Positions 33,770 to 43,618 are shown, counted from the first letter of the stretch. The stretch: 64,000 bases of DNA from Pseudomonadota bacterium (GCA_021849075.1 JAJZTH010000007.1:1-64000), one strand, 5' to 3'. The notes: a model not told the origin generated them from the sequence alone. Translations and numbers: made by a program.

Positions 33770-33902
33770 TGTCTTTACTCATTGCGGTAAGCACGCTAAC
33801 CATATGGCGTGCGGACGGCAGGGTGAGTGCATAGCCGATCCGTACATCCCGTTGACAAAAGAAGAGCGTCCGAATGCGGCGCGACATGGGGAGAGGATTG
33901 GC

Positions 33903-36233
33903 ATGACGAGCAACAGGCTGTTGTTGTGCGCGTCGCTCATTGCGATTGCGCAAATGAATCATGTGGCGATGGCGCAGGAGGATGGGGCCGGTAGTGCCGC
34001 CCGCCAGCAGGCCGACATCATCGTGACGGCCCAGCGCCGCGAACAGAGGCTGGAGGAAGTGCCGCTGACGGTGGCGGTGCAGTCCGCCGAACAACTGGCG
34101 CGGGCGGGTGTGACCGACAGTCGCGGTCTTCAGCAACTGACGCCGGGGCTTGTCTTCCAGCAGCAGAGCAGTTTCCTCAATCCGTCGCTGCGCGGCATTT
34201 CCACCACCGTCGTCACGGCAGGCGCGGAAAACCCGATCGCCATCTATCTCGACAATGTCTATGTTTCCAGCTTCGCCGGATCGATCCTGTCGCTGCCAGA
34301 TGTGGAACAGATCGAAGTGCTGAAAGGGCCGCAGGGCACGCTATTCGGGCGTAATGCCACCGGCGGCGCGATCCGTATTTCGACCAGGGAGCCGGGCAAT
34401 GAGGTCGCGGGCAAGGTGGATGTCACGACCGGCTATTATGATGGCGCAGGTGCAAGCCGGTCGGCCTATGATCTGGCGTTCAAGGGCTTTGTTTCCGGCC
34501 CGATCGTGGAAGACGCGATCGCCGCCAGCCTCGCCTTCTCCTATCGCAAGAGTAATGGATATGGGCGCAATGTCGCCTATTCGCAGGTGTCGGACAGCGT
34601 GCGGCAGGCATTTGGCAGCGACCGCATGATGTATCTGGAAGACAAGCTGTTGCGGGGCAAGCTACGTCTGACGCCGACGGATAATCTGGACATTTTATTG
34701 GCTGGATATTGGAACGAATGGGAGTCTGATCGTGGCCAGATCGGCGTGGTGCAATATGGCGGCACCGCGACCGGGCCGGCGCAACTGAACGACGCCAATG
34801 GCAATCCCTACAACTACATCGTCGGCAAGCGACCCTGGCAATATGCCTATGATGCGCTTCGGCCCAATGCGTCTGTGGAAGGACGCGGGGCCAGCATGCG
34901 GATCAAATGGGATCTCGACGTCGGCCAGTTTACATCGACCACGGCCTGGTCGCGGGCGCGTAGCCGCGAATATGTCGATTCCGATGCGACCTATTCGCCT
35001 GACTGTCTGGAAATAGCCAATGTCGGCGCAGGGGTCGGCTGCGTCGCGCCATTCGATACGATATTGGACAAGACCTTCCAGCAGGAACTGCTCTTCTCCT
35101 CCAAAGACTTCGGCATCTTCAGCTTCGTTGCCGGGGCAAATTATTACCGGGGAACATCGGTGGTGGACGTTCGGGTCAGCGACTTTGCGACGGGCGCTTT
35201 CCCCGCCGGCGATCTGTCGGTCAATTATCCGTCCATCTTTACCTATAATACCGGCATTCGCACCAAGGCGATCGGTCTCTTTGCCGAGGGCACGTTCAAA
35301 TTCACCGATCGCCTGACCGGCGTGGCGGGCATCCGCTATAGCGACGAAAAGAAGACCGGGACGACATCCTTCTTTGGTGGCGCGGATTCGCCGCTGGTGC
35401 CGATCAAGGATGACGCCTGGACGCCGCGCGTGTCGCTGATTTACGAGATTGCCGATCGCACCAACATCTATGCGACTTGGTCGAAAGGGTTCAAGTCTGG
35501 CCTGATCCCGGGCGGCAATGCCGCCTATATTCAGGGCAGCGCAGATCCCCTGCCCAATGTGCGGCCGGAAAAGATCACGGCCTATGAAGTGGGCTTCAAG
35601 ACCGCGAAGACCGGCGCCTACACCTTCAATCTGGCGGCCTTTTATTATGACTATAGCGATGTGCAGGTGCAGGCCAGTCTGGGTGCGGGTGGCACCGTCA
35701 TTGCCATCCAGAATGCTGCCAGCGCCACCATCTATGGCTTCGACTCGGAAGGCACGCTGACCCTGAGCGACGATTTCAGCCTTCGCGCCGGCGCATCCTA
35801 TATTCCCCGCGCGCGCTATGACCGGTTCCCCGGCGCGCAGGTCGCGTTGCCGCCGGGCAGCTCTGGCGGCTTCGTCAATGGCGAACTGGTGGATTTGAAA
35901 GGCCGGCGGCTGTTCAAGACGCCTAAATTCACCGGCAACATCGCGCTCAATTACGAACATGAACATGATTGGGGCAAGATCGATGCGAGCGTGAACGCCT
36001 ATTATGCCTCGCGCCTCTATTTCGATCCGACCTATCTCTTTTCCACCAAGGAGTTCAAACTGGGGGGCGAGGTCGGCTTCACGCCCGCAGGCAGTCCGTT
36101 CCGGGTCGCGCTATGGGTCCGCAACCTCACCAACAACGACGCCTATGTCTCCTATCAGTTGACGTCCAACGCATCAGTGCTGACTCCGGGCGAGCCGCGC
36201 TCCTTCGGCCTGACGGCGGGATACAAGTTCTGA
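33903..36233 (+). CDS. TonB-dependent outer-membrane receptor 1
   Basis: 776 residues. Signal peptide to about residue 25 (CASLIAIAQMNHVAMAQ), TonB-box-like IIVTAQRREQRLEEVPLTVAV, plug domain with GLQQLTPGLVFQQQ, KGPQGTLFGRNATGGAI, then a beta-barrel ending in YKF. It belongs to the sphingomonad catabolic-receptor group (Fe-siderophore fold) that usually imports large hydrophobic substrates. A GGGAGAGGATTGGC site precedes ATG 33903. A TACATTC operator-like palindrome lies upstream, so it is likely under the TetR protein at 36276. Confidence 0.95.
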   Translation: MTSNRLLLCASLIAIAQMNHVAMAQEDGAGSAARQQADIIVTAQRREQRLEEVPLTVAVQSAEQLARAGVTDSRGLQQLTPGLVFQQQSSFLNPSLRGISTTVVTAGAENPIAIYLDNVYVSSFAGSILSLPDVEQIEVLKGPQGTLFGRNATGGAIRISTREPGNEVAGKVDVTTGYYDGAGASRSAYDLAFKGFVSGPIVEDAIAASLAFSYRKSNGYGRNVAYSQVSDSVRQAFGSDRMMYLEDKLLRGKLRLTPTDNLDILLAGYWNEWESDRGQIGVVQYGGTATGPAQLNDANGNPYNYIVGKRPWQYAYDALRPNASVEGRGASMRIKWDLDVGQFTSTTAWSRARSREYVDSDATYSPDCLEIANVGAGVGCVAPFDTILDKTFQQELLFSSKDFGIFSFVAGANYYRGTSVVDVRVSDFATGAFPAGDLSVNYPSIFTYNTGIRTKAIGLFAEGTFKFTDRLTGVAGIRYSDEKKTGTTSFFGGADSPLVPIKDDAWTPRVSLIYEIADRTNIYATWSKGFKSGLIPGGNAAYIQGSADPLPNVRPEKITAYEVGFKTAKTGAYTFNLAAFYYDYSDVQVQASLGAGGTVIAIQNAASATIYGFDSEGTLTLSDDFSLRAGASYIPRARYDRFPGAQVALPPGSSGGFVNGELVDLKGRRLFKTPKFTGNIALNYEHEHDWGKIDASVNAYYASRLYFDPTYLFSTKEFKLGGEVGFTPAGSPFRVALWVRNLTNNDAYVSYQLTSNASVLTPGEPRSFGLTAGYKF

Positions 36234-36240
36234 GGAAAGG

Positions 36241-36270
36241 GAGGGGGTGCTTTCGGGCACTCCCTCTTTT
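36241..36270 (+). terminator. Intrinsic terminator of TonB receptor gene
   Basis: GAGGGGGTGC pairs with GCACTCCCTC (one G-U pair) across TTTCGG, followed by TTTT. It lies 7 bp after the receptor stop and before the converging TetR gene. Confidence 0.75.
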
Positions 36271-36275
36271 GCCGG

Positions 36276-36917
36276 TCACAGGCGGACGCGGACGAATTCC
36301 AGCAGCATGATGCGGGTGTCGGCCATCGTCTTGTCAATGGCGGCTGATGTCTGGCTGAGCAGTTGCGCCATTGCCGCGCCCTCGCTCATCATCAGGGTGA
36401 TTTCCAGACTGGTTTCGATCAGCGGCGCGGGGATATGGCCGTCGAGGTTGCGGCGCCAGAACTCCCGGAACTGCTGGGTCAGCGGGCGTTGCAATTCCAG
36501 CGTGCGGTCCTTGAGCGCCGGATCGCCGCGACTGGCGCTGAGCAGATCATAGACGGCGATGGCGTCGGGCGAGACGGTCAGCGCCGTCACCTGATCGAAC
36601 AGGGCGGCGACACGGTCGATGCCGCGAACGCCATCGGGCACGCTGTAGCTTTCAAATGCCTGTGAGAGCCGATCGTCCAGTTCACGCACGGCGGCCAGGA
36701 TCAATTCTTCCCGGCTGCTGAAATGATGCTGGATCGCGCCGCGGGTCAGATTGGCGTCGGCTGCGATCTCGCTCATGCTGGTGGCGGCGATGCCGCGTTC
36801 GCGCATCAGACGAATGGCGCTGTCGAGCAGACCGGCGCGCGAGGTAGCGCTGCGCTCTTCCTGCGAACGGCGGATCCGGCCGGTCCCTAACTTCTCTATC
36901 TTTTCGCGTGTCGCCAT
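36276..36917 (-). CDS. TetR-family transcriptional regulator
   Basis: 213 residues from ATG 36917. The N-terminal helix-turn-helix is clear: RAGLLDSAIRLMRERGIAATSMSEIAADANLTRGAIQHHFSSREELI (about residues 27-73). The C-terminal ligand domain is unassigned. An in-frame ATG at 36974 would lie inside the operator and has no ribosome site, so 36917 is preferred. It faces the P450 gene across a perfect 10-bp inverted repeat (36971-36996); the same motif precedes four other genes or operons nearby, so it is probably the local repressor. Confidence 0.92.
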   Translation of the reverse strand: MATREKIEKLGTGRIRRSQEERSATSRAGLLDSAIRLMRERGIAATSMSEIAADANLTRGAIQHHFSSREELILAAVRELDDRLSQAFESYSVPDGVRGIDRVAALFDQVTALTVSPDAIAVYDLLSASRGDPALKDRTLELQRPLTQQFREFWRRNLDGHIPAPLIETSLEITLMMSEGAAMAQLLSQTSAAIDKTMADTRIMLLEFVRVRL

Positions 36918-36970
36918 TGGCTTTTCGGCATGCCCTGTTCGGTTCCCCTTTACAAGGTCCCGTTGCTTGT

Positions 36971-36996
36971 ACATACATTCGATAAAGAATGTATGT
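36971..36996. promoter_or_regulatory. ACATACATTC-N6-GAATGTATGT operator between tetR-type and P450 genes
   Basis: Perfect 10-bp arms with spacer GATAAA, in the divergent promoter of the TetR gene (leftward) and the P450 gene (GTG 37050, rightward). The best-conserved of five such sites (33750, 36971, 40910, 44041, 45391). Confidence 0.75.
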
Positions 36997-37049
36997 TGCT
37001 TCTATGCCATTTTCCGGCGCAATGGCAATCATATACCCGGAGAGATGAT

Positions 37050-38321
37050 GTGACGGCCACCGATACGCTCGATTCCGTGACCAGTTTTGATTTCACCGCG
37101 CCTGCGTTGCTGGCCTACCCCCATGCGGCGCTGGCGACAGTGCGGGAGCAGGGGCCGGTGGTGAAGGCGCGCGTGCCCGGCGGCATGGACGCCTATCTTG
37201 TCACCAGCTTTGCCGCCGTGTCGGAGGCGACCAAGCGGACCGAAGATTTCTCGTCGCAGATGGGGCACCTGACCAACCGGCCAAACATGGACAATCATGA
37301 GGCGCTGGCGATATTGGCGGAGGCCGGAAAGGCGGGGTCGGGCCTGTTGCTGGTGTCCGACGACCCCGATCACAAACGCTATCGCGCGCTGGTCAATGCC
37401 GTGTTCGCCCATGGCCGCATCGCCAATCTGCAACCGCTGATCGAACGGATCGTGACGCAGTTGCTGGACGATATGGCGGCCAAGCAGGAGGCGGATTTCG
37501 TCAATGAATTCGCCGTGCTGCTGCCCACCTATGTCATCGCCGACATATTGGGGCTGGACCGCGATCACTGGCATCTGGTGCGCCAATGGTCGGACGCCGC
37601 CATTCTGCTGGTCAGCCGCATGGGAACGATGGAGCAGGAGGTCGAGGCCGCGAAGCAGGTGGTGGCGTTCATCCGCTTCATCCGCGAAAGACTGGCGCTG
37701 CGCCGGGCCGAACCCGCAGACGACCTGATTTCCAATCTGGTCCATGTCGGCGTCGATGGCATCCCGCCGCTCAATGATGATGAGGCGACCGCGCTGACGC
37801 TGGAAATTGCCGTGGCGGGCAATGAAACGACCCGCAACACGCTGATGAGCGGACTGGTGCAATTGCTGCGGCATCCCGAGCAAATGGAGATGCTCCGCGC
37901 CGACCCGTCGCTGATCGCCAATGCGGTGGAGGAATTGCTGCGCTATGAGACGCCGGCAACGTCGATGTGGCGGATCGCCACGCGCGACACCGAACTGGCG
38001 GGCATATTCATCCCGGAAGGCGCGCCGGTGCTGTTACGGTTCGATGCCGCCAATCGCGATCCGGCGCGTTTCCCGGAACCGGATCGGTTCGACATCACCC
38101 GCAAGGAAGCGCGCAACCATGTCGCCTTCGGCGCGCCGGGCGTACACCGCTGCCTGGGGCAAATGCTGGCGCGCAAGGAACTGGCGATCGCCCTGCCGGC
38201 GCTGCTCGCCCGGCTGCACGACATTCGCATTCTGGAGGGCAGCGACACGGCCTATTGGCCCGGCCTGCTGCATCGCGGGATCACCAGCCTGCGGATCGGA
38301 TATCGGGCGGTTAATCCATAA
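37050..38321 (+). CDS. Cytochrome P450, copy 1
   Basis: 423 residues, soluble bacterial class. I-helix AGNETT (256-261, with the acidic Glu and Thr for oxygen activation), ExxR E295-R298, and heme loop FGAPGVHRCLG with Cys368. It hydroxylates or epoxidises a hydrophobic substrate with a separate ferredoxin. The start GTG 37050 follows GGAGAG by 5 nt. It is first in a pair with Rieske oxygenase 3 (39 bp apart) and directly downstream of the TetR operator. Confidence 0.93.
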   Translation: MTATDTLDSVTSFDFTAPALLAYPHAALATVREQGPVVKARVPGGMDAYLVTSFAAVSEATKRTEDFSSQMGHLTNRPNMDNHEALAILAEAGKAGSGLLLVSDDPDHKRYRALVNAVFAHGRIANLQPLIERIVTQLLDDMAAKQEADFVNEFAVLLPTYVIADILGLDRDHWHLVRQWSDAAILLVSRMGTMEQEVEAAKQVVAFIRFIRERLALRRAEPADDLISNLVHVGVDGIPPLNDDEATALTLEIAVAGNETTRNTLMSGLVQLLRHPEQMEMLRADPSLIANAVEELLRYETPATSMWRIATRDTELAGIFIPEGAPVLLRFDAANRDPARFPEPDRFDITRKEARNHVAFGAPGVHRCLGQMLARKELAIALPALLARLHDIRILEGSDTAYWPGLLHRGITSLRIGYRAVNP

Positions 38322-38360
38322 TCATTAGAGCATATGTTATCAGGAACAGGATGATCGATC

Positions 38361-39794
38361 ATGGCGACCATTGTACGCAAATCCGAAATCACCCGGGGAT
38401 ATGGCACGAAAGAACGGCCGGTCACGCAGGAGGTGTGGGACAAGGAGACATTCTTCCCCGATCATGTGTCGCTGCATATCGACGGCACGATCGAACCGGA
38501 CAGCCGGCATTTCGACCACAATATCTATATCGATCCCGGCATCGCTGCGCTGGAGCAGGAACATGTGTGGGAGAAGAGCTGGCTCTACATCGGCCGGGAC
38601 GAAGATCTGCCCAATGTCGGCGATCGCATGCCGGTCAATGTCGGCCGCCGGTCCTACATGATCGTCCATAGCGCGCCCAACGAGTATAAAGCCTATTATA
38701 ACAGCTGTCCGCACCGCGGCACCGAACTTTGTTCGCAGAAGGAAAATGCGGCGTCGATCCGCTGCCCCTATCATGGCTGGGAATGGCAGAATGGCGGGAA
38801 GCTGAAGCGCATTCCGAGCCATTGGGATTTCAAGGAAATCACGCCCAATAATGGTGGCTTGCCCGAAGTGAGGCTGGAACGCTGGGGCGGGTTCCTGTTC
38901 ATCAACGCCGACAAGGATGCGCCGTCGCTTAAGGATGCGCTGGGCCTGATCCCGGATCATTTCAAGGAATTCGATTACGCCAATCGCTATACCTATGGCC
39001 ATTTCCGGCGGGAGATGGATTGTAACTGGAAGGTGGCGCAGGAGGCGTTTCAGGAAGCCTATCACCTCTATGCGACCCATCCCGAAGCGGTGCCCTTCGC
39101 TGGTGATGCGCAGGGCAAATATGATGTCTGGGAAACCAAGGGCAGCTATATCGGCCGCAATTCGACCTATTCGGCAATTCCGTCCGCCCATGCGCCAGCG
39201 GATACTGATCCGGTCGCATCGGCCCAGATGTTCCTGCAAACGACGGGCGATTGGCATTATCCCGGCCATCCGGTGACACAGTTGGACCCGGACAGGGATT
39301 TGCGCGCGCAGGTGGCGGACTGGATACGCGGGGCGTATCGGGCGAAGCATGGCAAGGACACCGAATTGCCGGACGCCATCCTGCTCGATTCCCTGCTCTA
39401 TTTCTTCTACCCCCATTGCTGCTTCTGGCTGTCGGAGGCCGTGCCCTTCACCTATCAATTCTGGCCGCACGCAACCGACCCGAACAAAAGCTATTTCGAA
39501 GTGCGGATGCTCTATCCGGTCGGCGAAGGCGAGGCGCGACCGGCGGCTGCGCCGCGCGTAGATATCGGCCCGGACGAGTCGATCTTTGCGACCATGCAGG
39601 AGAGCTTCGGCTTCCTCGCCTATATTTTCGATCAGGATTGTAGCAATTTGCCACGTGTGCAGCGCGGCGCGCATTCGGCCAATATCGAAAATCCCACCAC
39701 TTTCCTGGGCGCTTATCAGGAATCGATCATCCAGCAGTGGAACAAGGTGATCCTGGCCGCGATCGAAGAAGGGCAGGCGCGCAAACGCACCTGA
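38361..39794 (+). CDS. Rieske non-heme iron oxygenase, alpha subunit (copy 3)
   Basis: 477 residues, close paralogue of copy 1 (same MATI start, RWGGFLFINADKDAP, EAFQEAYHLYATHPE). Rieske ligands C116-x-H118 and C135-x2-H138; iron histidines H235 and H240. It follows the P450 gene by 39 bp, suggesting joint control by the TetR protein. An intrinsic terminator at 39819-39850 ends the unit. No reductase beside it; the donor may be the ferredoxin at 28101. Confidence 0.93.
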   Translation: MATIVRKSEITRGYGTKERPVTQEVWDKETFFPDHVSLHIDGTIEPDSRHFDHNIYIDPGIAALEQEHVWEKSWLYIGRDEDLPNVGDRMPVNVGRRSYMIVHSAPNEYKAYYNSCPHRGTELCSQKENAASIRCPYHGWEWQNGGKLKRIPSHWDFKEITPNNGGLPEVRLERWGGFLFINADKDAPSLKDALGLIPDHFKEFDYANRYTYGHFRREMDCNWKVAQEAFQEAYHLYATHPEAVPFAGDAQGKYDVWETKGSYIGRNSTYSAIPSAHAPADTDPVASAQMFLQTTGDWHYPGHPVTQLDPDRDLRAQVADWIRGAYRAKHGKDTELPDAILLDSLLYFFYPHCCFWLSEAVPFTYQFWPHATDPNKSYFEVRMLYPVGEGEARPAAAPRVDIGPDESIFATMQESFGFLAYIFDQDCSNLPRVQRGAHSANIENPTTFLGAYQESIIQQWNKVILAAIEEGQARKRT

Positions 39795-39818
39795 CGCCTG
39801 CAACCGAATAAGGGGGCT

Positions 39819-39850
39819 GCGGCGCCGGAGCGATCCGGCGCCGCCTTTTT
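39819..39850 (+). terminator. Intrinsic terminator of P450-Rieske unit
   Basis: GCGGCGCCGGA and TCCGGCGCCGC form a perfect 11-bp stem with GCGA loop, then CTTTTT. It lies 24 bp after the Rieske stop and just before the converging reductase gene. Confidence 0.85.
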
Positions 39851-39856
39851 ATATCG

Positions 39857-40804
39857 TCAGGATACAGCCTTGCGCGGCGCGACCCAGGAGGGGGCGGCGC
39901 GCTCGGTCGCGGCGGCATAATCCGGGTGAAGACAATCCTCCAATATGTCGACGCGGTCTTCGCGTGGGGACCAGCCCAGTTGTGTGCGGGTGCGCGGGCA
40001 ACGCTGGCGGCTGTTGGATTGCAGGATGATCTTGCCCAGCCCCTTGTCCCAGATGTCGCAGGCTTCCTCGACCGTGACCGATCGGGTCGAAACGCCCAGA
40101 TGCTGCGCGATCCGCTGCGCCATCACGCCATAGGCGACCTCGCCCGACACCGCGAAATAGAGCGCGCCGGCCTCGCCCTTTTCGATGGCCAGGCGATAGA
40201 TTTCGGCCAGTTCCTCGACATGGATGTTGGAATAGACGTTGAGGCCGCGTCCGACATGGCAGACCGCGCCGGTCGTGCGCGCCGAATGATAGAGATCGGC
40301 GATGATCTGGCTGCCGCCATTGCCCCAGATGAGCGAGGGGCGGATCACCATGCCGCGCACGCCCTGTTTCGCGGAATCGCGGGCGATGGCTTCATTGATC
40401 AGGCGGGGGGCGATCTGGCGCTTGGGTTCGAACGGCTCATCCTCGGCAAAGCTGCGCTCATCCCACAGGCCGCCGGTCGGGATCGACATGAGGCTGGTGC
40501 CGCTGGTGAAGATGAACGCCTTGCCGCTGCCGGCCAGATGATCGACGATCGTCTGCGTCACCTGTTTTTCATGTTCCAGCATCAGCTGGGCCGCGAAGAT
40601 GACGACATCCTGCCCGTCCAGCATGGCCGGGATCGAGTCGATCCGGGCCAGGTCGCCGCGCACGGCGCGCACGCCCATGGCCTGCAGGGTCGCGTCATTG
40701 GCGGCGTTGCGGGAAAAGCCCGACAGGTCATGGCCATGAGCCGCCAGATTGGCGACGATGTGCCGCCCCAGATAGCCGGTCGCGCCGAAGATGATGATTT
40801 TCAT
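39857..40804 (-). CDS. NAD(P)-dependent epimerase/dehydratase-family protein (extended SDR)
   Basis: 315 residues. N-terminal GATGYLGRHIVANLAAHGHD nucleotide fold, VVIFAAQLM, TSGTSLMSIP, and a C-terminal CDIWDKGLGKIILQSN typical of atypical extended SDRs. The classic YxxxK dyad is not evident, since the region reads RQIAPRLINEAI. It probably reduces a carbonyl or epimerises a bulky intermediate. GGAGG precedes ATG 40804. The TACATTC operator-like site lies 106 bp upstream. Confidence 0.85.
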   Translation of the reverse strand: MKIIIFGATGYLGRHIVANLAAHGHDLSGFSRNAANDATLQAMGVRAVRGDLARIDSIPAMLDGQDVVIFAAQLMLEHEKQVTQTIVDHLAGSGKAFIFTSGTSLMSIPTGGLWDERSFAEDEPFEPKRQIAPRLINEAIARDSAKQGVRGMVIRPSLIWGNGGSQIIADLYHSARTTGAVCHVGRGLNVYSNIHVEELAEIYRLAIEKGEAGALYFAVSGEVAYGVMAQRIAQHLGVSTRSVTVEEACDIWDKGLGKIILQSNSRQRCPRTRTQLGWSPREDRVDILEDCLHPDYAAATERAAPSWVAPRKAVS

Positions 40805-40909
40805 CGTTCAAGCCTCCGCTGCATGGGCGATGGGCGCGGACAGGCCGCAGGGCTTGGGTTCGACAGTCATGATGGGCATCCTCCTCCAAATGTCATTGCG
40901 TTGACATAA

Positions 40910-40931
40910 ATACATTCAATAAAGAATGTAT
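40910..40931. promoter_or_regulatory. ATACATTC-N6-GAATGTAT operator-like site
   Basis: Perfect 8-bp arms with spacer AATAAA, between the epimerase-family gene (leftward, start 40804) and the DUF7064-like gene (rightward, start 41099). One of the five TetR-type sites. Nothing else was seen in the 294-bp gap. Confidence 0.7.
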
Positions 40932-41098
40932 CTTGCGTTTGTGGTCGGATGCAATAAGTTTCGATCCAGTTCCTGAAGGGTTTGACCAAAGCCCTTCCCA
41001 AAAGCGGGCCTGATAACAGGCCGGGCGACCCGGTTCAGGCGGATCGCCCGGCATAGCCGCCTGCAATAATGACAAGAGCCAAGAGGAGAGGACCACAG

Positions 41099-42328
41099 AT
41101 GCTCACCCCCTATGACGAATTTCCCGTCCATCAGGCGTCCCGGCCGTTCAGCTTCATTCCATCGACCGACTATAGCTGGGACGACGGCTATTATTTCGGC
41201 GTCTTCAACCCCGATGAGGGGATTTTTATTGCGACCGGTGCCCGGGTCAACCCGAACACCGACATGTTTGGCGGCTATGCCTTCATCAATGACAATGGCA
41301 TCCATTCGACCACGCGCTTCAACCGCGCCTGGCGCGGCAATTTTAACGTGGCGATCGGTCCCTGGCGGGTCGAATTTGTCGAGCCGCTCAAGAAAATCCG
41401 CCTGGTGCTGGAGGATAATGGCAGCGGCCTGTCCTTCGACATATTGTGGGAGGGCGTGTCCCCCGCTTTTCTGGAGGATCATCATTCGGCCGAAAATCGC
41501 GGTCGGATGACGACCGACCAGAGCCGCTATTCGCAGCCCGGCGTGGCGACGGGCTGGGCCGAATATCAGGGAAGACGGTTCGACATCACGCCAGACACAT
41601 GGTTTGCCGCACGCGACCATAGCTGGGGCCTTTATGCCGAGCGGCCGCCGCTGGCGCCGCTCGCCTCGCTATTGCCGCCGCGCCTGAAATCCGGGCCGCA
41701 GCGCGCGATGCGCTGGTGGAACTGCTTCGTCGCGGGCGATTATAGCGGCTTCTTCCACCTGCATGAAACGCCCGAGGGCGTTCAGGCGAAGATGAACGAT
41801 GTATTCGGCACGCCGCTGGGCGGGCATGTGTTCAAGGGTTGGGGCAGCGATGCGCTGCATTTCACGTCCGCCCGGCACGAAATGAACTTCGTGGAAGGGA
41901 CGCGGATGCTGACCGATGCGACGCTGCATCTGGAGGATGACCGGGGCGGGGCGTGGACAATCCGCTATGATGTCGCCGCGCCGCCCTGGATGGGGCAGAC
42001 GATGGGCTATCATCCGGGCAGTTGGAAGGATGGCGGCACCTTCCACACCTATCATGGGTCGGAGGAACTGGCGATCGAATGGGAGACGCTGGACTGGTCG
42101 CAGCAGCCCTTCACCTATATCCCCTACAAGGTCAGCGGCGAGCAGCTGGCGACCAATTTCGGCGAAGGCACCGGCGTCGAGGACAAGGGCAATGATGGCA
42201 ACAAGACCCATGGCGTCGAATATCTGATGCGGGTGACGCTGCATGCGCCCGACGGGTCGGTCCACACCGGCGCGGCGCAGGTCGAGATGTTCATCAACGG
42301 CCGCTACGATCCCTATGGCTTTGCATGA
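41099..42328 (+). CDS. DUF7064/DUF7065-like protein, copy 3
   Basis: 409 residues, the longest of the three copies; soluble, aromatic-rich, with [13 protein letters not shown] in the conserved motif position. AGGAGAGGACCACAG precedes ATG 41099. It overlaps the following SDR start by ATGA, so the two proteins are probably made together. Pairing with an SDR repeats that at 21414/22474. Function unknown; family naming moderate. Confidence 0.75.
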   Translation: MLTPYDEFPVHQASRPFSFIPSTDYSWDDGYYFGVFNPDEGIFIATGARVNPNTDMFGGYAFINDNGIHSTTRFNRAWRGNFNVAIGPWRVEFVEPLKKIRLVLEDNGSGLSFDILWEGVSPAFLEDHHSAENRGRMTTDQSRYSQPGVATGWAEYQGRRFDITPDTWFAARDHSWGLYAERPPLAPLASLLPPRLKSGPQRAMRWWNCFVAGDYSGFFHLHETPEGVQAKMNDVFGTPLGGHVFKGWGSDALHFTSARHEMNFVEGTRMLTDATLHLEDDRGGAWTIRYDVAAPPWMGQTMGYHPGSWKDGGTFHTYHGSEELAIEWETLDWSQQPFTYIPYKVSGEQLATNFGEGTGVEDKGNDGNKTHGVEYLMRVTLHAPDGSVHTGAAQVEMFINGRYDPYGFA

Positions 42329-43101
42329 AGCTGGGGCTTGAAGGCCGGGTCGCGCTGGTATCGGGCGGCAGCGCCGGCATGGGCCGCGCGATCGCCCGCG
42401 AACTGGCGCGGGAAGGCGCGCATGTGATGGTGGTCGCGCGGCGCGAAGAAGCGCTGTGCGACACTGTTGCCGCGATCGAGGCGGAGGGCGGCCGGGCCGG
42501 GTGGATCAGCGCGGATATGGCCGATGAAGCCGGGATCATGCGGGCGGTGGCGCAGACGCGCCGCCTGTTTGGCGATCCCGATCTGGTCATCGGCAATGTC
42601 CGGTCGGTGGTGCGATACGGGTTCGAGGAAGCGTCGAACGACGATTTTCGGCTGAGCAACGAGCAGGTCGTGCTGTCCTTCGCCATGCTGGTGCGCGAAA
42701 CCCATGGCGCGATGAAGGCGAAGGGCTTTGGCCGTTTCGTCAATCTGGGATCGGTGTGCGCGAAGGAGCCGCATCGCTTCTTCGACATCATCCTGTCCAA
42801 CACCTACCGCACCGCCGCCGTCGGGCTGGCGCGCAGCCTGTCGAACGAACTGGCGCCCCATGGCATCACCGTCAACACGATTGCGCCGGGCAGTATCGAC
42901 ACCGGGCTGAACCAGGAAACGCAGGGCGGCGGGGCGGAGGCGCGAACCCAGCGGGAATCCCCGCCCGTCATCCAGATGGGACGGCATGGCCGGCCCGATG
43001 AGGTGTCGGGTCTGGCTGCGTTTCTTTGCTCCGATCGGGCCAGCTACATCACCGGGCAGACGATCGCGGTCGATGGCGGTTGGACGCGCGGGCTGTTCTG
43101 A
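42325..43101 (+). CDS. SDR with atypical catalytic motif
   Basis: 258 residues. [12 protein letters not shown] nucleotide motif and ARREEAL, but NNAG is replaced by GNVRS, and the YxxxK region reads [17 protein letters not shown], so Tyr and Lys are not in classical positions. C-terminal [10 protein letters not shown] is normal. Such atypical SDRs exist in the FabG-like group and may use another base or be non-redox. Coupled to DUF7064-like copy 3 by ATGA. Confidence 0.88.
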   Translation: MKLGLEGRVALVSGGSAGMGRAIARELAREGAHVMVVARREEALCDTVAAIEAEGGRAGWISADMADEAGIMRAVAQTRRLFGDPDLVIGNVRSVVRYGFEEASNDDFRLSNEQVVLSFAMLVRETHGAMKAKGFGRFVNLGSVCAKEPHRFFDIILSNTYRTAAVGLARSLSNELAPHGITVNTIAPGSIDTGLNQETQGGGAEARTQRESPPVIQMGRHGRPDEVSGLAAFLCSDRASYITGQTIAVDGGWTRGLF

Positions 43102-43120
43102 TGCGCATGGGGGCAGAGGC

Positions 43121-43618
43121 GTGACGCTGGAGGAAATGCTGGCGCGTGAGGCGATCCGCTACACGATCGCACTCTATAATCGGGCGTCCGATACGGCCGA
43201 TTATGAGCTGCATCATCAGGTTTTTCACCCCGACGCGCTGTTCGAAGTGCAGGGGCAGGGCGCGTTGCAGGGGCCTGACGCCATCATCGCGATGCTGCTG
43301 CCCGCGGCGCGGCGGCGTGGCGCATTCGATCCGGGTAATTTCCAGCGGCATAATCTGACCACGACGATGATTGATTTCACCGCGCCGGACCGGGCGACGG
43401 CAACGACCTATATCATCGTCGTCACCGAATTGGGGATCGACCATGCGGGCCGCTATGATGACGAATTTGTGGCGCATGGCGACCGGTGGCTGATTGCCCG
43501 CCGGCGCGCGACGATGGAATGGTCGCGGCCGGATTCGCGGTTCGTGCGCTGGCTGGGGAATGGCCGGCCGGTCGATACGGCCGGCGATGCCACGGAGGCT
43601 TATAAAAATTCGGCGTAG
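43121..43618 (+). CDS. SnoaL-like (NTF2-fold) protein
   Basis: 165 residues from GTG 43121. TLEEMLAREAIRYTIALYNRASDTADYELHHQVFHPDALFEV is the SnoaL_4/NTF2-like start, with RGAF, RHNLTTTMIDF and DDEFVAHGDRWLIARRRA. Such cone-shaped proteins act as hydratases, isomerases (ketosteroid isomerase fold) or oxygenase beta-like subunits. It follows the atypical SDR by 19 bp; its 3' end overlaps the converging ABM gene by 19 bp. The start is uncertain because the ribosome site is weak. Confidence 0.8.
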   Translation: MTLEEMLAREAIRYTIALYNRASDTADYELHHQVFHPDALFEVQGQGALQGPDAIIAMLLPAARRRGAFDPGNFQRHNLTTTMIDFTAPDRATATTYIIVVTELGIDHAGRYDDEFVAHGDRWLIARRRATMEWSRPDSRFVRWLGNGRPVDTAGDATEAYKNSA

